Shown: positions 12,975-23,836 of the stretch, piece after piece
How positions within the stretch are numbered: position 1 is the stretch's first letter
Layout: every line of letters starts with the position of its first letter
Source: Yamagishiella unicocca
Taxonomy: Eukaryota > Chlorophyta > Chlorophyceae > Chlamydomonadales > Volvocaceae
Length of the DNA: 64,000 nucleotides
NCBI GenBank assembly: GCA_003116995.1
Contig: BDSL01000048.1
Coordinates: forward strand, 620,001 to 684,000
Direction: 5' to 3'
Notes under the pieces: generated by a model
The model's input: only the letters and a program-made list of their open reading frames with translations
What the model was told of the DNA's origin: nothing
Database searches by the model: none
Made by a program: the position numbers and the translations under genes

Positions 12975-15900
12975 ATGCAGCACGACGAGGTCATTTGGCA
13001 GGCAAGGCGCGCTAACTGCGCTTCGTGGCGGCGGCGGCGGCGGGGGGGGGGCCATTTGATGAACCTGACCAGCGTCTTTGGAGCTTGCTCATGCACGCAA
13101 ATCGACCTGATGCCTCCTTCATCCTGTCGCACACGTCACCACATACGGGCGATGAGTAATGCACATTCTCCTGCGCAGGTAATCGGGCACGTCAACTGCA
13201 GCTTTAGGGCGAAGACCCAGACTCAGAACTTCTGCCGCAATGAGCACAACGTGACTGGGCTCTGCAATCGCAGCTCGTGCCCCTTAGCGAACAGTCGGTA
13301 CGCCACCATTAGGGAGGAGAATGGACGATGCTATCTGCTCCTAAAGACAATAGAGCGAGCGCATTCGCCCAAAAATCTATGGCAGAAGATCAGGCTAAAA
13401 AAGAATTATGCAGCGGCGCTGGAGCAACTGGACCAGCACTTGCAGTACTGGCCAAAGTTCCTGGTCCACAAGAACAAGCAACGATTCACCAAAATCACGC
13501 AATACCTTATACGGATGCGGAAGTTGGAGGTGAAGGCGCGGCCGAAGCTGGTGGGCATCAACCGCAAGTGAGTGATATCGCGTGGGAGGAGGGCGGCCAC
13601 CAGGGGCGTGTGGATGGCATGCCAATTCGGCCAGCGTAAAATCCGAGGGTCGGAGGATCGTCGAAGGCGGAATGCTTGGATGCGGGGATGCCACGTTAAA
13701 ATTGGAAGGGCCGGCTGGGTTTCCTGCGAGCGTGGGTCTGGCAAGGAGCTGCTGGCAAGGGCATTGGCACTCCATCAACGGCCCATGTGCACGTGGATGG
13801 TGCACACGGCCACGACATGGATTAGGTTGGGGGCCGCATCGGGTGACTCAGCGTATCCAAGGGCCTGGGGCATTGCAAGGTCAGCAGGGCAGAGATGCAA
13901 GCCTTTGGGAAGCGTCCGCCACTGGTCTATGAGAATACTGTCGCAGCGGACAGCAGCAAGCGGTGCTGCCGTCCACAAGGCCCGTGCTCATAGTTTCCGC
14001 TCGCGTCTTGGCCGAATCAACCCGTGAGCAGGCTTGAAAAGGTGGAACGGAAGCGGGAAGCCAAGGCAGAGACTGCCGCGCACCTCGAGAAGTCCATCGA
14101 GTCGGAGCTGCTTAAGCGGCTGCAGGTAAGGCAACTGCTGATGTGGAACCGAGCGCGACCTCCCGGTACGGGAGGTGGGGCCGTACCGGTATCCCCGTGC
14201 GGACGGCCATGGATGGACCCATGGATTGTTACTGCCGTACACCATATGGCACCACAGCCTAACAGCGAGGACTCGACAAGCGTTGAGCCCTCTTTTGAAG
14301 CCCGCTTTCGGTGACATGATGCACACCACGCGGTGCCCACGGTCCTCGTTTCCGCCTTCGCGCGCAGAGCGGTACGTACGGGGACATCTATAACTTCCCG
14401 CTGGCGCAGTACGAGAAGGTTCTGGACAGCCAGGAGGTTCAGGAGGCGGAGCGGGAAGCGGAGGAGGAGGAGGAGTTGGGAGAGGAGTTTGTGGCGGGAG
14501 ACGAAGATGAGGAAGACGAGGAGGAGGAGGTGAGGATGAGGGTTTGGATTCGGGAGGGCCTTGGCGCGCTAGTACAGGGGGTGTACTGGCGTGGCACGAG
14601 GGATGGGGCATTGACAGGCGGATGCCGCGTTCACTGGCGCGGCGCTCAGCGCGCCACCTCCCTCTTCCATGTGTTTTTTAGTAAATGATGCCTGCAGTCA
14701 GCTTAAGATGCCTAAGATAGGCCTAACAACACCGTGATTGCTAGCATCCTTAGCGAGATCGCTAGCATCCTTCGTGCTGAGGATGCTAGCGAGGGGGGGG
14801 CTGTAAGAAGTTTAGCCGGTGTTCTAGTGGGTGAGCATACGAGTACGAATAGTGACTGCGGCATACCTCATTTCATTCTTTGTTGTGGGAGGCGGCCCCC
14901 TTAACCGGGCAGCTCGGTGGCTGTCTTCTAGAGCACCACAGGGCAGGACCTGCGTCCCCAGACATCAATCCAAAGCGTCGTGACAATCGTTGACTACGGC
15001 TACCCCTGTGCCACAGCCGACACGCATCCGTCGCACATTTTTCCGACGTGTAGAAGTTCTTAGAAATCCCAAATGACTGCGGCATACCTCATTTCATTCG
15101 TCCTTGTGGGAGGCGGCCCCCTTAACCGGGCAGCTCGGTGGCTATCTCCTTTGAGCACCACAGGGCAGGACCTGCGTCCCCAGACATCAATCCAAAGCGT
15201 CGTGACAATCGTTGACTACGGCTACCCCTGTGCCACAGCCGACACGCATCCGTCGTATATTTTCTGACGTGTAGAAGTTCTTGAATCCCAAATGACTGCG
15301 GCATACCTCATTTCATTCGTCCTTGTGGGAGGCGGCCCCCTTAACCGGGCAGCTCGGTGGCTGTCTTCTTAGAGCACCACAGGGCAGGACCTGCGTCCCC
15401 AGACATCAATCCAAAGCGTCGTGACAATCGTTGACTACGGCTACCCCTGTGCCACAGCCGACACGCATCCGTCGCACATTTTCCGACGTGTAGAAGTTCT
15501 TAGAAATCCCAAATGACTGCGGCATACCTCATTTCATTCGTCCTTGTGGGAGGCGGCCCCCTTAACCGGGCAGCTCGGTGGCTGTCTTCTTAGAGCACCA
15601 CAGGGCAGGACCTGCGTCCCCAGACATCAATCCAAAGCGTCGTGACAATCGTTGACTACGGCTACCCCTGTGCCACAGCCGACACGCATCCGTCGCACAT
15701 TTTCCGTTCGCCTTAGTGCCTTTCCGCTGCACAGACTGTCGAGCCTGGCTGTCATACACAGTTATAAGCGGCCACCCTGATTCGAGCCTGGCTGTCATAC
15801 ACAGTTATAAGCGGCCACCCTGATGCGACGCACGTATCGTTTATGGCAAGGCCGTTGATTATCTAGTGTGCCGGAATCCCACCGTGCCGTTGCAGGTGGA

Positions 15901-16514
15901 GTACGTGGAGGATGAGGACGTGCAGTTTGATGATGAAGACATCGAGGACTGGGATGAGGGGCGGGAAAGCGGCGACGAGGAGGATGACGAGGAAGACGAC
16001 GATGAAGAGGCCGGCAGCGATAAACAGGTGGGGGGGAATGAAAGGCGTCCAAGGGCGGGCGGCGGAGACTGACCCAGCGCAGCGCATCCGAGTGTTGCGG
16101 TACAAGATTCCTAATTGCATCACGGAAGGGAGTCATGACGTGGGATGGCTGCTGATCGCCGCCTGTGTATCTCCAAGCGTGCCTTCCCTGGCCACGCCAC
16201 CGTGTTCCTCGCTCATTGCACTGCGCTCACACCTGCACGCCGCCGTGGCTTCGGTCGTGCAGCCGAGCACATCGGCCGACAGCGAGGAGGAGGACGACGC
16301 GAGTGGAGATGACCTGGAGGACGGCTCCGACCAGGACCCGTCGCCTTCCCGCAAGCGCAAGGCGGCCCCTCCCAGGGGTCCGCAACGAGCGGCGGTGGGT
16401 AAAGGCGGGAAGGGTCCCGCGCCGAAGGCGGCCTCCGCGAAGCCTGCGAAGCGGCGGCGGCAGCTTGAAATCGAGTACGAGGAGGATCGCGTGCAGAGCC
16501 GCCAGCTACAGTAG
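12975..16514 (+). CDS. MAK16: MAK16, 60S ribosome biogenesis factor
   Basis: Six exons join in phase into 351 residues: 12975-13001, 13179-13567, 14032-14125, 14368-14529, 15896-16027 and 16263-16514. The start [11 protein letters not shown] is the conserved MAK16 N-terminus. [47 protein letters not shown] and [14 protein letters not shown] follow, covering the L28e-like domain. [20 protein letters not shown] precedes long Glu/Asp tracts (exons 4-5, including [11 protein letters not shown]). A basic Lys/Arg/Ala tail ends with [19 protein letters not shown]16 is a nucleolar protein of the pre-60S particle. Intron 1 uses a GC donor (CAG then GCAAGG), while the others are GT-AG. Intron 4 (about 1.37 kb) is swollen by a 220-bp tandem repeat. 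It looks intact. Confidence 0.95.
14851..15706. repeat. Four tandem copies of a 220-bp unit in MAK16 intron 4
   Basis: Copies begin near 14852, 15072, 15291 and 15512 with the sequence TGACTGCGGCATACCTCATT. They are nearly identical; small differences fall mainly in the segment GCTGTCTTCTTAGAGCACC. Each copy yields the same chance minus-strand ORF ([20 protein letters not shown]). No coding function is inferred. Confidence 0.95.
15738..15826. repeat. Two copies of a 43-bp unit
   Basis: The segment GAGCCTGGCTGTCATACACA followed by GTTATAAGCGGCCACCCTGA occurs twice in tandem, just before MAK16 exon 5 and after the 220-bp array. Confidence 0.9.
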
Positions 16515-17770
16515 CGGCCGTTGTAGCGGGTGCTGTTTCGATATGTGTGGGCTTGGTTCGCCAGTAGAAGCCCGCAGCCGCCAGGTAATTTGGAGGCACG
16601 TGCCTTGGGTTGATGCCTAGTGGTGGTGGACGAGACTGGGCTTGGGGCGCAAAGGAGGCGGAGCCGTTTGCCCGGGAGGGCTCCAGTCAGAGCGGCGCAA
16701 TGTGTTGGGGAAGCCGCGCGAGGCGCTAGCGTGGTGGTTGCAGGACGGAAGGAGAAGTTACGGATGCATGTGCATGTATGCCAGCCCTTGTGTGGCCAAG
16801 AGTGACGGGGTAAAGTTCGTTGTATTCACTTTAGGCGGCAGCTGCAGCTATGGATGGCGACGAATTAAGTTACCCCTTGCCGGCTAATACGCTGCGGAAA
16901 GCGGCGCCTGTGCTGTGACACGTGATGTTAAGGGCGGGCGCCCTCCCATTGCCCCCCTGAGTAGTTTGCGCAAACCGGCACTGGAAGCTGGGAAGGTGTC
17001 GAGGCAGCTGGCAGGCAGCACGGCTTGTTCCCCCAGCACCACCAGCAATAAAATCCTCGATTGAATGTTAGGTCACGCTAAGCTTACGGCCGTCGGCATT
17101 TACCGGCGCGTTAGTTGCCTCGCGCTTTAGTTGATATCAGGTCGGCAGAGCACGTATTACTGCAGACTTTTGGAAAAAGCCCACACGGTTAGCGTCCAAC
17201 GGGTGACCCTATCAAGGCTCCCCCAGCACGCCTGCTAGGATGTACGTGCTACGCTTTGTCCGCTATACAACGAGAACAAGTGGGGAGCAGGTGAGCGGAC
17301 CTGCGGTTGGCCTTGGGAGGCTTTCTAAGTAATGGAAGACAATGAGCGCGTGCCGCCCCTGTGGCCATAGTCTAAGCAGTGGCACGCACTTTACGATAGT
17401 ATGACGCTTTCCAGGCAACACCAAAAACGGACGAACGCATAGAACTCATCCCGCACGGGCATGCGACTCACCCCGTACCACTCCGCACCTTCCTGAGACA
17501 GCCGTTGCGAGCCGTTGCAAGCCGTTCAAACAACAATATCGGCGGGGCCTAACTCGGCGGGGTCCAATTGGTCAGTGAGATGATCCACCGTTTTACGGCG
17601 GTGTCTCTGGGTTGTTTTTTATCGGAGCCCAGCCCGCGTGTGCGCGGTGGACTTTCGTGTCTTTCCATGTGCCTTCTGGGGCGTCTGCTGGCTGCTAGCG
17701 CTGGCCTGTCGTACTGTGAGGCCTCGGTATGGCCCCTCCCGCTTGCCCAGGGCTTGCCCAGGCTGTATTA

Positions 17771-17835
17771 GTGACTGTTACAGTGGGTCTTAGACCAGAA
17801 GTTAGAGCCATCGGGCTGTATTGGGTGACACTGTA
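17771..17835 (-). repeat. Dispersed repeat copy 1
   Basis: Minus-strand copy of the family whose core is GTGTCAGGCGATGCGCCCGA, then TGGCTCTACCTTCTGGTCTG and CCACTGTAACAGTTAC. Recognised by GTTACAGTGGGTCTTAGACC and AGAGCCATCGGGC. Diverged at the far end. Confidence 0.75.
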
Positions 17836-17955
17836 ACATCTGACATATGGCGATGAATCGAAGGATTTGGCAGGTTGCAGGGACCCACTGGAATGCTTGT
17901 TAATTTGTGGACCTTTTTTAATTTGTTTTCGGCCATTGTTATAGGGGGCTGCTTA

Positions 17956-18178
17956 TAGGGGGGCTATTTAGGCTACTCCCCCGGTCCCCCTTATTATAAC
18001 CCCCCTTAGGTGGTTGGTGCCACTATTTGTTTCTCTGGCCCCTTGGTCGGGTTTTTTGGTGGTTTGCCATATCTCGGTCGGCCAGTTAGTTTTTCTTCCT
18101 GCGTCTCTTAGTGTCAGGCGATGCGCCCGATGGCTCTACCTTCTGGTCTGGGGCCTGGGCTTGAATACATTGTAATAT
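17956..18178 (+). repeat. Dispersed repeat copy 2, long form
   Basis: The core (from about 18109) is preceded by a module also present before the copy at 35.1 kb: TTTAGGCTACT, GGTGGTTGGTGCCACT, CCCCTTGGTCGGG, GTCGGCCAGTTA and TTCTTCCTGCGTCTCTT. The short forms elsewhere are therefore probably the 3' part of a longer element. Confidence 0.8.
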
Positions 18179-20650
18179 CTCGCCCGGGCTCGAGGGCACC
18201 TTAACTTCCGATTTCTATATACCCGTCGTGCGAGCGCGACAGCCAGGAACAGGAAACTCGATACGTCTCGTTCTGTACTACAGCCTCTTATGACATAGCT
18301 CTCGTCATTGCTGGGTAGTGTTTCATGGTGCCGACGGAGCCTTTAGAAGTAAAAGCTAATAACGAGAAAAACGACAGTAGCGCTCTCGCTGTGAAGGCAG
18401 AATGCCGAAACAGGGAGAGCGCCCGAAACAATGACTCGAGCCATATGTACGGCTTCCGTACAGAACCAGGCTTAGAGGCTATGATCTCTGTGTTCCACCG
18501 CCTCTAAGCTGTAAAACACAGATGAAGTAGCCCGTTGGAGGTTAGGTGAAATATAAGATGGTTGGGAAGTTGAAATGAAGCGAGCGCGTTGGTCGGAGAG
18601 CGTAGGTTGACGTTGAGGCAAGGTGATTTTGCGCGTTGCAATGAGAGCGTTGGAGGAATAAGCAATGCAAGGTGCTGTTCTGTTCTGCTTACGTGCACGG
18701 AAGGGTAAAGTGAGTGGATATGATCGATGCGCATTTGTAGGCGAACGTACAGTAGGCTGCTGGCAGGCGCAGTGCCATCAAAAAGTGGGCATCCTTACAG
18801 AAATTGATAGGCGTGTAATAGGTGAATCAAGTATAGGTGGATCAGGCAAGTTGCAAGGGTAGGCGACGATGGGCACACATATTGGACCTAGGAAACAACG
18901 ATCCGCGCTCACGCCCGTCCGCCCGCACGCCTGCTCAATCGATCCACAAGCACGCCCGGGATGGTGGATGAGACGGGCAGCATGCCCGCAGCCCGGGCGC
19001 TTGCTAACACGAAACACACAGCAGCCAGCCCGCAGCATCTCGCCCTGGCTGTCCCGAGGGTGCAAGGTGCCGGTGCAAGGTGCTGGTGCCGGTGCTGGAT
19101 ATCATGCGCGTTGGTAGGAGAGCGACCTTCATTAACTGTCGCGAATAATTACAGAAATTGACTCGGAATGGATATAGCAGAAACGGCTATAAGGCAAGTC
19201 AAAAGTGTAAACCATGACGGGCACCCCGATTGGATACAGCAAACTACGAAAAGCGGCTCGCAGGCATGGTGAGATAACGCACCCACGGGCATGCAGACCC
19301 CGGAGGCAGCCAAGACAGCGGGGATGCACGTGCAGCACCTCCCAAGCAACCGTGCAGCTCGTGTTGCCCGCCGGCGAAAGCACCAATTGCACGAAGTGCA
19401 TCCCACCAACGTAAGGAAAACAGCGCGACCCCACGGGCATGCAGGCCACGGAGGGCAGGCACCCAAGCACACAGCCGTGGAGCGAGGCGCAGCGTGCTGA
19501 ACCCCTGAGGCAACACGCCGCGAGCCCCGGCAGGCGCTAGGCTCCAGTAGTGAGGCGCTATGAGATCACTGGTTGCCTGCAAAGTGCAGGCCCCGAACGT
19601 GTTCATGAGCAGAGCAATGGGACCGGCCGGCCACGGCCAGCGCCGAAGAGGCTGGTAAGAAGGCGCCACGAAATAGCCATTGATCGCCTGCGCAGTGTAC
19701 TTGTACAGAAATGTGCAAAAGGTTCCTGCACGGCTTCTCCAGCAAGTCTGGCCGCAGCATGCACACCACGGTCCAAGCTGGCACCGCGCCATAGGTGGCA
19801 AATATTGGCTTCACGCCTTTCATGAAGGACCTCTCTTTAAAGTTAGTATACGTTTTATTATAAGTAGATAGCTGCTTCTCAAGTAGTTCTGTCGCCAAGC
19901 AATGCAAGGTGGTGAGGCCGGCCGACGCGTTGTAACCGGCGGCGTCTCTTTTTTCGCGCGACCTTTACATACGTTCATAGCCCCACGAATTCGCTTTACA
20001 AAGCTGCCTTCTGAAGTGCCAGTGGCTCCCCTGGCCTGCGCTGAAATGTACGGTCCGTTTATTACCTGTACGGGGCCCTGATTAAGCAGAATGCGAGTAT
20101 TACAAGGGAGCCAGAACGGCTCAAGCGCGGAAGCGCAACCAGGCGAGCCCGATGGGCCAGACCACGACACGGGTCACTGGGCAAAAGAGCCCGCCCTCAC
20201 CGGCCGGGAGGGGGCAAAAGCCGAAGGCAGCCAAACACGAGGACACGGAGAAGGCAGCACGCACAACTCAAAGCACGGGGAGGAGAACAAGCGCGTCCAT
20301 TGTAGCGAGATTTTCCCCAGACGAGTCCGTACGAAACTACCGCCGATGCCGATTTTAGCGTGTGTACACGAGTCGGACGAGCAGCACAGACGGAACGCAG
20401 AGCCAAATGACCGATTACAGGACGGACACTTCTAAATGGCAAAATTACAAGCGAGCGTCGGGAGGCATCGCGGAGGATGCTCGACATGCCATTCCCTGCT
20501 GAAAAAAGCCGAGATCGTATGTCGTGAGGGCCGAGACCGTGCTACTTGAGCACCGAGCCCGTACATTCTACCGCCGATGCCGAAATGTAGTGGCCGGAGA
20601 AACAGCTGAGACGGGCCGCATTTCCGCTCGGCCGGGAGCAGAATAAAAGT

Positions 20651-22189
20651 CCCCAGTAAACGAAATTTACAGCGGGGGCTGGGAAGCTGTGCGCAAAAAG
20701 ATCGCAAATGGACCGGGAAATAGCAGCCGCGAACGGACAGGATTGCCACCTGGCAGATGCTTATCAAGGGATCCCTCTAACGGGCGTTTTTTAGAGCAGG
20801 TGGGCCACACGAGCGCAACTCACACTTCCCTACAACGTAAGAGGAATAGCAGCATGTGCATGGTACCAAATTGGGTTCGCTGTAAAAGTATGGTAGCAGA
20901 CGGGGGGCCATGCGAGACAGCGCCAGCTGAGAAAACCGCGCGAATGCGCTACACGATACAGGCTGGGGACCTAAGATACCTCACGACGCAACAAATGAAG
21001 TGTTTAGGTGACCTCAAGCCCGGTTTACCCAGGACAAGAAGGGGCGGGGGCCATGTCCTGGACTTAAGAGAGGCAAGCCGGGCCTAACCCAAGCAGGGGG
21101 ACCACAGCAAGACCAGCACACCTGAGCAGACACCCCCGAAGGCACAGGGACCTCGCTCGCCGCGGCCAAGACAGCTCGCCCCCGACAAGATAGACCGGCA
21201 GAAGAACCGAACATTGCACGAGCAAGGGGGCAATTCCGGAAGTGGTGCAGGCGAGGGGACACCGGGCCGGCGCTGGCGGCCCAAGGAAGCTCCCCCCAAC
21301 CATAGGCGACGAATTGCGTAGTATAATGCTGGCGTTACTACTATGCTGGCATTTCCGGTGGCGCTGCATGCTACTGCTCTGGAAAGGTCAAGCCAGCACT
21401 AGGGGCCCCAGTACACGAAATTTACAGCGGGGGCTGGGAAGCTGCGCGCAAAAAGATCGCAAATGGACCGGGAAATAGCAGTCGCGAACGGACAGGATTG
21501 CCACCTGGCAGATGCTTATCAAGGGATCCCTCTAACGGGCGTTTTTTAGAGCAGGTGGGCCACACGAGCGCAACTCACACTGCCCTACAACGCAAGAGGA
21601 ATAGCACCATGTCCATGGTACCAAATTGGGTTGGCTGTAAAAGTATGGTAGCAGACGGGGGGCCATGCGAGACAGCGCCAGCTGAGAAAACCGCGCGAAT
21701 GCGCTACGCTGGTACGCCGCCTCACGATACAGGCTGGGGACCTAAGATACCTTACGACACAACAAATGAAGTGTTTAGGTGACCTCAAACCCGGTTTACC
21801 CAGGACAAGAAGGGGCGGGGGCCATGTCCTGGACTTTAGAGACGCAAGCCGGGCCTAACCCAAGCAGGGGGACCACAGCAAGACCAGCACACCTGAGCAG
21901 ACACCCCGAAACGCACCGAAGGCACAGGGACCTCGCTCGCCGCGGCCAAGACACCTCGCCCCCGACAAGATAGACCGGCAGAAAAACCGAACATTGCACG
22001 AGCAAGGGGGCAATTCCAGAAGTGGTGCAGGCGAGGGGACACCGGGCCGGCGCCGGCAGCCCAAGAAAGCTCCCCCCACCCATAGGCGACGAATTGCGTA
22101 GTATAATGCTGGCGTTACTACTATGTTGGCATTTCCGGTGGCGCTGCATGCTACTGGCTCTGGAAAGGTCAAGCCAGCACTAACGGCCC
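20651..22189. repeat. Tandem duplication of a 755-bp segment
   Basis: The unit at 20651-21405 recurs at 21406-22189 with a few substitutions and short indels (for example an extra GGTACGCCGCC stretch near 21710). Junctions are marked by CGAAATTTACAGCGGGGGCT. No protein family is recognised in either copy. High identity suggests a recent event or a satellite in formation. Confidence 0.95.
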
Positions 22190-23836
22190 CAGGACCAGAT
22201 GGAGCCTACCGGTATGCAGAACAGCGCGCGGGTTCCCCACGCACAAGAATCACAACCCAGCAACCCAGCAGGTACGCCAAGGCCAGTCGTCAAGTCCCGG
22301 ACAGCGCGCGAACCCATCCTCCACACGCCCTTCCATCCACGCATACTAAACCGAAAATAAATACACGATCATCTGCTTCACGAAGAAGACGGTTCCCGTC
22401 TTTATGCGGAGTTGAAGTGCGATAGAGCTACTTAATAACGGCATCTTTCCGCCAGCGCAGATTCTCTGCAATAAGCCATAAATATGTATTTCATTGTCCA
22501 CTGGGGTTACCAGAGGCAGTTATGGAGCTCAGGCCCGCGTCGCACGTGTGCGTCTCCTCCGAACGTACGCGAAGATGCGCGGCGTACTTCCTGACGCCGT
22601 GGGGCGCAAAGCGGGATCTGTCGCGGCCAGTTCCTGTTTGAGAATCAGAGGCAAGTTGTGCACCCTCCCCTTGGTCCTCTGGCATAGTCCGGTTTACAAG
22701 TCCAATCTCGGCCTCGACGTACATGCCGGGGCAACTGATTGGAAACCCTATGACGGGCTCACGTGACGCGCTCACATACATATTGGAAAGCTATAAAACC
22801 GTGGTAAGGCTTACAGAAAAGGGCGGTGCTCCTTATGCCTAAAATATGTAAAGGTATTAGGCGGAAACAGGCCGAAACCGTCTTATGTCATCCTATCCTT
22901 CCCAGCCGGCGGACCTGGCCGCTAACCTCCTTGCAAAAGCGTATAAAATTAGAAATCTGCGTTTCATATCGGTTCACTCCTGACCGCGTCCATTCTACAA
23001 CAAGAAGGAGTTACGGTGCCCGCACGCCGTAGTTTCAATTGGTTCGTGCGAGAGTATAATAGTGTGATCCTTTGAATTTCATTGTGATTCTTATTTAAAT
23101 TTGTAACAAGAGGACATTTTAACGTCTTATTGTTTAGTGAGCACTGCGTCATAGCAGTGGACAGCTCATGTACCGAATACGCCGCCTCTGTTGCGCTGCG
23201 CCACTTCCTGACGACGACACTGTTCCAAAGGCTCGCTCGCTTGTTTCAGTCCGGAATATCGCCGGCCCAGTGCGACCGCGGACGACATCAGATTCCGTCC
23301 ACCTAGCGTGCTCCCAGTTCCTCACCCAGCCCCCAGGGTCGTCATGCTACGAGGAGACGTGGCTGGCACGCATTGGAATATGTCTGTCTTTTTGCAAGGC
23401 TGCCCTGGATGTGGTGGACGCACGGTAGGACACCCCGTGGTAGTACGTCCTTTGCTGCGCAATGCCCACGCTTGCCGTATGTGCACGTCCGTAGGATTTT
23501 ATTATTCTCTAATGATTCCTTAGCCGCCTGGGCGATCGCGGAAACTGGAGGGCACGTCCTTGCTGAAGGTTGGGGTCGGTCGTGTGGACGCCTATCGGAA
23601 CAGGTATGCAGATGCAAGCAAAATGTGGGGCTCAACGCAGGGACCCAGTGCAGGATTAAGCCTTGTGTCACTCTTCGGCCGAACCACCAAACGCTCTCCG
23701 CGGTTAGCAACGCGTCAAGCGCTGACTGCTTACTGATACCACGCACCTATACTTATGCGCTAACATGACGAGGCGAGCGCCTCTTAACGCGGCCGCGTCC
23801 TAGCAGGCGCCCTCTTTCCAAAACCTGTTAACAAGA

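Larger units (their letters stand above)
16515..23836. other. Gene-poor interval rich in repeats
   Basis: MAK16 3' UTR is at the left end. AATAAA occurs at about 17046, but no clear TGTAA was found close to the stop. Two copies of the dispersed GCGCCCGATGG repeat lie at 17.8 and 18.1 kb, and a 755-bp tandem duplication at 20.65-22.19 kb. ORFs are short and compositionally weak. The frame at 23168-23428 (CSQFLTQPPGSSCYEETW) could be an upstream exon of the kinase that follows, but no in-phase join was found. Confidence 0.5.

Noticed and set aside
13388..13805. Minus-strand ORFs rich in Pro/His
   Set aside because: Antisense to MAK16 exon 2 and its intron; no coding signal of their own.
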